A stretch of 64,000 bases of DNA, from assembly GCA_963855995.1 (NCBI GenBank), contig OY979722.1:2418001-2482000 (forward strand). The letters run 5' to 3'. Position numbers and translations under genes: made by a program. Under the pieces are notes generated by a model. The model was given only the letters and a program-made list of their open reading frames with translations. It was not told where the DNA came from and searched no databases. How positions within the stretch are numbered: position 1 is the first letter of the stretch; the number at the start of each line of letters is the position of its first letter. The stretch comes from Muricea muricata. Its lineage: Eukaryota > Cnidaria > Anthozoa > Malacalcyonacea > Plexauridae. This document shows positions 59,620 through 64,000 of the stretch, piece after piece.

Positions 59620-59820
59620 TTCCGTTTTCTCCCTTCCCTTCTCCCTCCTTCCCTTCTCCTCCTTCCCTTCTCCCTCCTTCCCTTCTCCCCCCTTCCCTTT
59701 TCCCCCTTCCCTTCTCCCCCTTCCCTTTTTCCCCTTCCCTTCTCCCCCTTCCCTTCTTCCTCTTCCCTTCCCTTCTCCCCTTCCCTTCATTCCCTTCCCT
59801 TCTCCCCTCCCTCCTTTTTT
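59620..59820 (+). repeat. Polypyrimidine microsatellite (CCTTCCCTTCTCC)n
   Basis: Almost pure C/T sequence of tandem CTTCCCTTCTCCC-like units. It opens long artificial reading frames on both strands (Ser/Phe/Pro-rich on plus, Gly/Glu/Lys-rich on minus). These are low-complexity artefacts. Confidence 0.9.
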
Positions 59821-60326
59821 CATCATTAAAATGACTGTATCATTATACAGGAAAATATACCCCACTTCGTTTTCAAGACCTTGCGCACAGGGTTTCGACT
59901 TTCTATGTTTCTTTTCTTTCGTCTCCAAAAAATGGCAGATTTCAAAGGGCTCGTTGCACGAGAAACCAATCCAATATAGCGGCTTTTGAAAAGCAGACTC
60001 AGCAAAAAGCAGAAGCTAACAGAGTACGCTTTCTATATTTCTATGACATGATTTCAGCAGAAGATATTCAAGCCGAAATTACATTGCTGCAACAAATAAC
60101 AGACATGGGATGTCCGTTAGGTGTAGTATGTATTAGGAGTATACAACGTTATTATGCGACAGCAATGCCGCCCCATTAGTGTTCCACCGACATTGTCGTC
60201 AACTTCTTTGATTAAGATTTAAATTTCCGATTAATGTTAATCTCAAACCTTCATCCCCTGGCGCTCCAGCATCTGCTTACAACTTTACACAACTTTATAA
60301 CATGACGTATATTGATGTACCTGTTG

Positions 60327-62798
60327 TCAGCTTCTCACTTTCATATCATCGACCTCCAGGTATTTTAAACAGACCAGAGCGGCAAGTTGTTCCGCACATT
60401 TCTTACTTTTGTCCCTAGAAACCACAAAGATGGCGGATTTTGAGATGGTTAAGCTGAGTGCATGATATGTACAAACGTGGTTAAAACACAGTGAGTGTAA
60501 AGGCTTGTTTGCACTGGATCTTTTAAACGTGATTATCTCCTTTTGGTGGATGTGAACAAGTCGCAGTCATCTTTTTTTCACTTTTGGCTCTCCAGTTCTC
60601 ACTCCAGATATATATGGAGCTCACTGTGAATGATACATTCTAATTATACATTCAGAACGTTCGTTTTGATTCACTCCTTCACATCTGTCTGGAGAAAATA
60701 GCAATAGGAATTGCAGAAAGATTGCAAGTGGAAACACGCCTTTACGAGAACACTCTCAGCATCTTACCCAGACGTTGAAGTGTATTTTTCACCATTCACA
60801 CTGACCACACTCTTGAACACGCGTTCTTCATTTTCAACCTTAAATAATAACGATATGTCATAGATATTAGAAAGAGGAATGGATTGGCAACGCTATACAA
60901 TACTATACACGATCTTCGGTTCAGTTATTTTGAATAAACCAGAACACCCGATCCGAACGTTGTATCCCAATAAAATTATTGTCTCCAATAAATTACTGGG
61001 ATTGTTAGGGTCAGGGTTGGGGTTTGGGTCAGGGTTCATTTTATATGCATGAAATGACAATTCCAGTAACTATTGGAATTATCAAACGTTGTAACCAGTA
61101 ATTCTATTGGGATACAACGTTCGGATCGGTTGACCAGAAACAAACATTGCACAACTCGCTATGGTAATTATGCGCATGAACGAAATTGAGTTCATGAGCA
61201 TAATTACCATACAAGTTGGGCAATGTTTGCTTCCGGTGTGCTCAACTGAAGATAAAATATAGATAACAAAAGAATTGCCAATCCATCCCTTTTTCTAATA
61301 TCTATGGATATATCAGCCATGTATTTGAGAAGGGACTTCTCTCAATACGAGGAAAATTTCAAAACAACGTTCGATATGACTTAATATGTGTCTTATATCT
61401 CAGGTTAACTTAGATTCGAACATGAAGCTGTTATGCTCACCGATTCATAAAATGGTTGCTTTAATCCTTGTTTCCTAAAGTACGAAAAATGATACGATTG
61501 TTTCACAAATAGTTTGTCCACTTACGATACGTCGCTTGACTTCTGAGCACAAATACATTCATCTTGAAAGATGTACAGGCAGAAAGGTTAAACTGATGAA
61601 GTGAATTGATGCTTATTACATAGAACTTCACAAAAACTAGCGAAAAATTTATTCACATTTTGAATGATCCTCTTTGGTATCTCATTTCCTTCAGATAAAT
61701 GAACGCATGAAGTTATCCGACTCTGACGTTTTAAAAACTGTGATACATTTACGAAAACTACGAGATGATGTAGTAAAGAGCAATTTAAATACATTTTTGC
61801 GTGTGCACCCTTTATAAACACTGTTTTAACTTACTTTGTCCAGGCAAAAAGAATGCACTTAGGCGTAAACTCTCCGTAGTGTCTCCTGTAAACAGACAAT
61901 AATAATACAGCTGTACATCTTCAAGTTTTGAAGATCAAATAAAATAGCAGCTTAAAGTGGAATAGAAGTCAGCTTTTTGAACGTGTGTCAGCAAACGTTA
62001 CGAAGAGAGGGTTCCGAGTCTCAACCTGTTATATGACACGTCCATTTCATTCACGTCATCTTCTCGTTTTCTTTTGCTTGAAATTAGCTCCTATAAACGA
62101 GAGCAAGTGTTACACGCGTAACAATTTTCTGCATGTGTTTATACATCTACATATTTGTACTATTGAGTTCGCATTACACTATACCAACGGCCTGTCCACA
62201 CCTTTTTTAAACTTTCAGCTCTTAAATGGCGTTTTTCTTCACATTCTTTCAAGTAATCTCCCAAGTCCCAAATATCACTGAAAAATTCAAACAACAAACT
62301 TGCTATAGCAGAAAATACCAAAGATCAAACAATATTTACCTTACTTTAGGAAATCATTGTGGTAATTTATGAGCCGTTAATTAATTTCCTATAACAACCA
62401 GCTGATCTGACCGTGAGTAAAAAGCCTGGAACTAGCTACCGTATAAAAATCCATTTTGCTGTTTAATTTTCCTTTATGAAACTTGTTGAAACTTTGTAAT
62501 CATGTCCAGTAAAGAAAATTATAAGTCCACCAGAAATTTGGAACCGAAGTAAATTACACTTGATGAGAAATTTGCTAGTTTGGCTCGAAAAATGGATTTC
62601 TATTTGACAACTAGTGCCAGGATGTTTCCGTGTTTTCAGACAACCTAGAAGGTAATTAATAGAATATGTCACGTACCATAACTCTTTCATTGTTCTGGTT
62701 TGTTTAAGTTTTTTCCCGTCCGGTGTTTCCAGGATTTCGTGCATCATCTGAGCCAAGCAGTACTTGGTATTAGAAAACGAGTTATCATAGTCCACCGC
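60327..62798 (-). CDS. DUS2: tRNA-dihydrouridine(20) synthase, C-terminal part (5' exons not found in the window)
   Basis: DUS2 reduces uridine 20 in cytosolic tRNA D-loops. Seven spliced 3' exons: 62677-62798, 62202-62277, 62026-62090, 61835-61885, 61441-61474, 60768-60838 and 60327-60414. They encode the last 168 residues in a continuous frame ending in TGA at 60327-60329. AVDYDNSFSNTKYCLAQMMH is the end of the catalytic/helical region and matches the family motif YDNxxxNTKYCLxQM. The tail RRHYGEFTPKCILFAWTKKQ, then QPFYESVENEERVFKSVVSV, GEKYTSTSG and DKSKKCAEQLAALVCLKYL is the dsRNA-binding domain typical of animal DUS2. The FMN-binding barrel exons must lie upstream on the minus strand; none was recognised between 62799 and 64000, so they are presumably outside the window. 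The 61441-61474 exon is only 34 nt. Confidence 0.92.
60851..61316. mobile_element. Foldback element in DUS2 intron, hosting a nested MITE
   Basis: The outer arms GTCATAGATATTAGAAAGAGG then AATGGATTGGCAA, and TTGCCAATCCATCCC then TTTTTCTAATATCTATGG, are inverses. A 182-bp family D MITE lies inside at 60948-61129. Next to it is a second short palindrome (GTAATTATGCGCATGAAC / GTTCATGAGCATAATTAC) at about 61160-61210. Confidence 0.75.
60948..61129 (-). mobile_element. 182-bp MITE with internal telomere-like repeats (family D), copy 2
   Basis: The ends are CCGATCCGAACGTTGTATCC and GGATACAACGTTCGGATCGG, a perfect 20-bp inverted repeat. The interior GTTAGGGTCAGGGTTGGGGT then TTGGGTCAGGGTT is TTAGGG-like. 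It is the same 182-bp length as the 56519-56700 copy, inverted relative to it. Confidence 0.85.
62398..62649 (+). mobile_element. 260-bp TIR repeat (family B), copy in DUS2 intron
   Basis: It starts CCAGCTGATCTGACCGTGAG, keeps GGAACTAGCTACC, AACTTGTTGAAACTTTG, AAATTTGCTAGTTTGG and TTGACAACTAGTGCCAG, and ends GTGTTTTCAGACAACCTAG. It lies 28 bp from the donor site of the 62677-62798 exon. Confidence 0.75.
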
Positions 62799-64000
62799 CT
62801 GCAGCAAAAAATGGAAGAAGCAAAAATTTGCATTACAGTTTTCTCCATTCTCATGCCCCAGTCAAATAGCTGAGGTGATTTATTTGTGTTTAATAAAAGA
62901 TGTTAAAATTTAGTTTAACAAGCACATTGTCCATTCAAAAGAATACAGTTAGACGGAAGATGACGAGAGCTTATGGAAAGCCATAGCTGTCTTAAGTGAT
63001 GAAACGTCATTTCATTAGGTGCTTTATACATTATATACGGTGCTTTAAACATGACATGCAGAGCTTTGAGTATTATATGCGGTGCTTTAAACATTATATG
63101 CGGTGCTTTAAGCATTATATGCGGTGCTTTAAACATTATATGCGGTGCTTTAAACATTATATGCGGTGCTTTAAACATTATATGCGGTGCTTTAAACATT
63201 ATATGCGGTGCTTTAAACATTATATGCGGTGCTTTGAACATTATATGCGGTGCTTCGAGCATTATATGCGGTGCTTTAAACATTATATGCGGTGCTTCGA
63301 ACATTATATGCGATGCTTTGAACATTATATGTCTTATATGCTGTGCTTTGAGCATTATACGCAGTGCTTTCATCATTAAATGCAGTTATTTCATCATTAT
63401 ACGCGGCGCTTTCATCATTATATGCGGTGCTTTCATCATTATACGCGGTGATTTCACCTTTGTACGCGGTGCTTTCATCATTATATGCGGTGCTTTCACC
63501 TTTATACGCAGTGCTTTGAACATTATACGCGGTGGTTTCAGCGTCATTATACTCAGTGAGCCAGTACCTTTGGTCAGCGTTGTGGAATGTTACACGATTC
63601 TGCTATACGTCATGTCATCAAGAATATCTAAACACTCATCGAATATTCATAGGGCGATTACGTGTCATTTCCTGCTTCGAAATTTACAAGTTGAGCGCAG
63701 TTATAAAACGGTAAAATATGTAAGACTTTTCTGGCGTATTAAATCGAAAGTAAACCCGGGGGGGTTTGAAATATGGAACAAATACTGCAATCTTTAAATT
63801 TGGGGACTTTGTGTGGCCGATTTGAAGCACAGCGAATAGAACCGCAGGCAGTTTTAAATTTAATGGGAAATTTTGAAAAATTTTGGGAAAAAATTTTGAA
63901 AAAAAATTTGGGAAAAAAAATTTGAAAAAAATTTGGGAAAAAATTTTGAAAAAAAAATTCTGAAAAAAAATTTGGGAAAAAAATTTGAAAAAAAATTTAG
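62799..64000. other. DUS2 intron with minisatellite and low-complexity end
   Basis: No further DUS2 exon was recognised. The stretch holds the 21-bp minisatellite (listed separately) and finishes in A/T homopolymer-rich sequence of the form GGGAAAAAAATTTTGAAAAA (about 63860-64000). Confidence 0.5.
63012..63540 (+). repeat. 21-bp minisatellite
   Basis: The unit is ATTATATGCGGTGCTTTAAAC, with about 24 tandem copies. It is highly uniform between about 63080 and 63240 and increasingly diverged downstream (CTTTCATCATTATACGCGG forms). Because 21 is a multiple of three, the array stays open in several frames on both strands (NIICGAL, HYMRCFK and, on minus, PHIMFKA). These reading frames are artefacts of repeat length, not evidence of a gene. 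Confidence 0.92.

Larger units (their letters stand above)
58867..60326. other. Convergent spacer between DCAF11 and DUS2
   Basis: It holds the DCAF11 3' UTR start, a foldback element (58992-59528), a CCTTCCCTTCTCC microsatellite (59620-59820) and an unexplained open frame on the plus strand ending at 60179 (see findings). The DUS2 3' UTR should occupy the upper end on the minus strand. Confidence 0.5.

Noticed and set aside
59530..59989. Ser/Phe/Pro-rich plus-strand ORF and Gly/Glu/Lys-rich minus-strand ORF
   Set aside because: Both are translations of a pyrimidine microsatellite; composition is low-complexity and neither has a recognised domain.
62915..63797. Long repetitive ORFs of 127-248 codons on both strands
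   Set aside because: They arise because a 21-bp tandem repeat lacks stops in several frames; no start context, signal or homologue is apparent.

Overview
This looks like an AT-rich, intron-rich metazoan nuclear genome segment. The most likely source is a cnidarian such as a coral or sea anemone, but that is an inference and another marine invertebrate cannot be excluded. Supporting signs are vertebrate-like exon structures with GT-AG junctions, metazoan genes (a DCAF11 WD40 receptor, a radial-spoke MORN protein, a GODZ-type DHHC enzyme), and a secreted Cys-rich 'CSELA..GY..IGLQFYGECWSG' domain of a type I associate with anthozoans. I spliced the genes by hand. Each model keeps reading frame across every junction and, where I recognise the family, collinearity with it.

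Layout: (1) 2.1-5.3 kb, minus: small secreted protein (signal peptide, WSC/lectin-like domain, Pro/Thr linker, EGF). (2) 8.9-23.4 kb, minus: complete 34-exon 5-oxoprolinase (OPLAH). (3) 26.9-35.7 kb, plus: very large protein (about 1998 aa) with U1/matrin-type zinc fingers, RS-like and charged regions and an RGG tail. (4) 37.6-41.7 kb, minus: complete 9-exon DHHC palmitoyltransferase of the ZDHHC3/7 group. Its catalytic motif lies on two in-frame microexons of 21 and 24 nt. (5) 42.2-44.4 kb: decayed non-LTR retrotransposon with nested small DNA transposons. (6) 44.7-48.9 kb, plus: RSPH10B. (7) 49.5-58.9 kb, plus: complete 20-exon DCAF11 (WDR23). (8) 60.3-62.8 kb, minus: last seven exons of DUS2; its 5' part lies beyond the window or in sequence I could not resolve.

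Introns and intergenic spaces are packed with short non-autonomous DNA transposons. They include hAT-type with 8-bp target duplications, Tigger/pogo-like with TA, TTAA-flanked elements and several foldback families, often nested inside each other. There are also tRNA-derived SINEs and a 21-bp minisatellite. I see no CRISPR array, bacterial operon or functional tRNA/rRNA gene.

The genes are mostly unrelated housekeeping genes. One loose functional link is that OPLAH acts in the glutathione (gamma-glutamyl) cycle, while DCAF11/WDR23 is known as a CUL4-DDB1 receptor controlling the Nrf2/SKN-1 oxidative-stress factor. The most notable signal is the pair of microexons carrying the DHHC catalytic centre. 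Skipping the 24-nt one would leave the frame intact and remove the active site.
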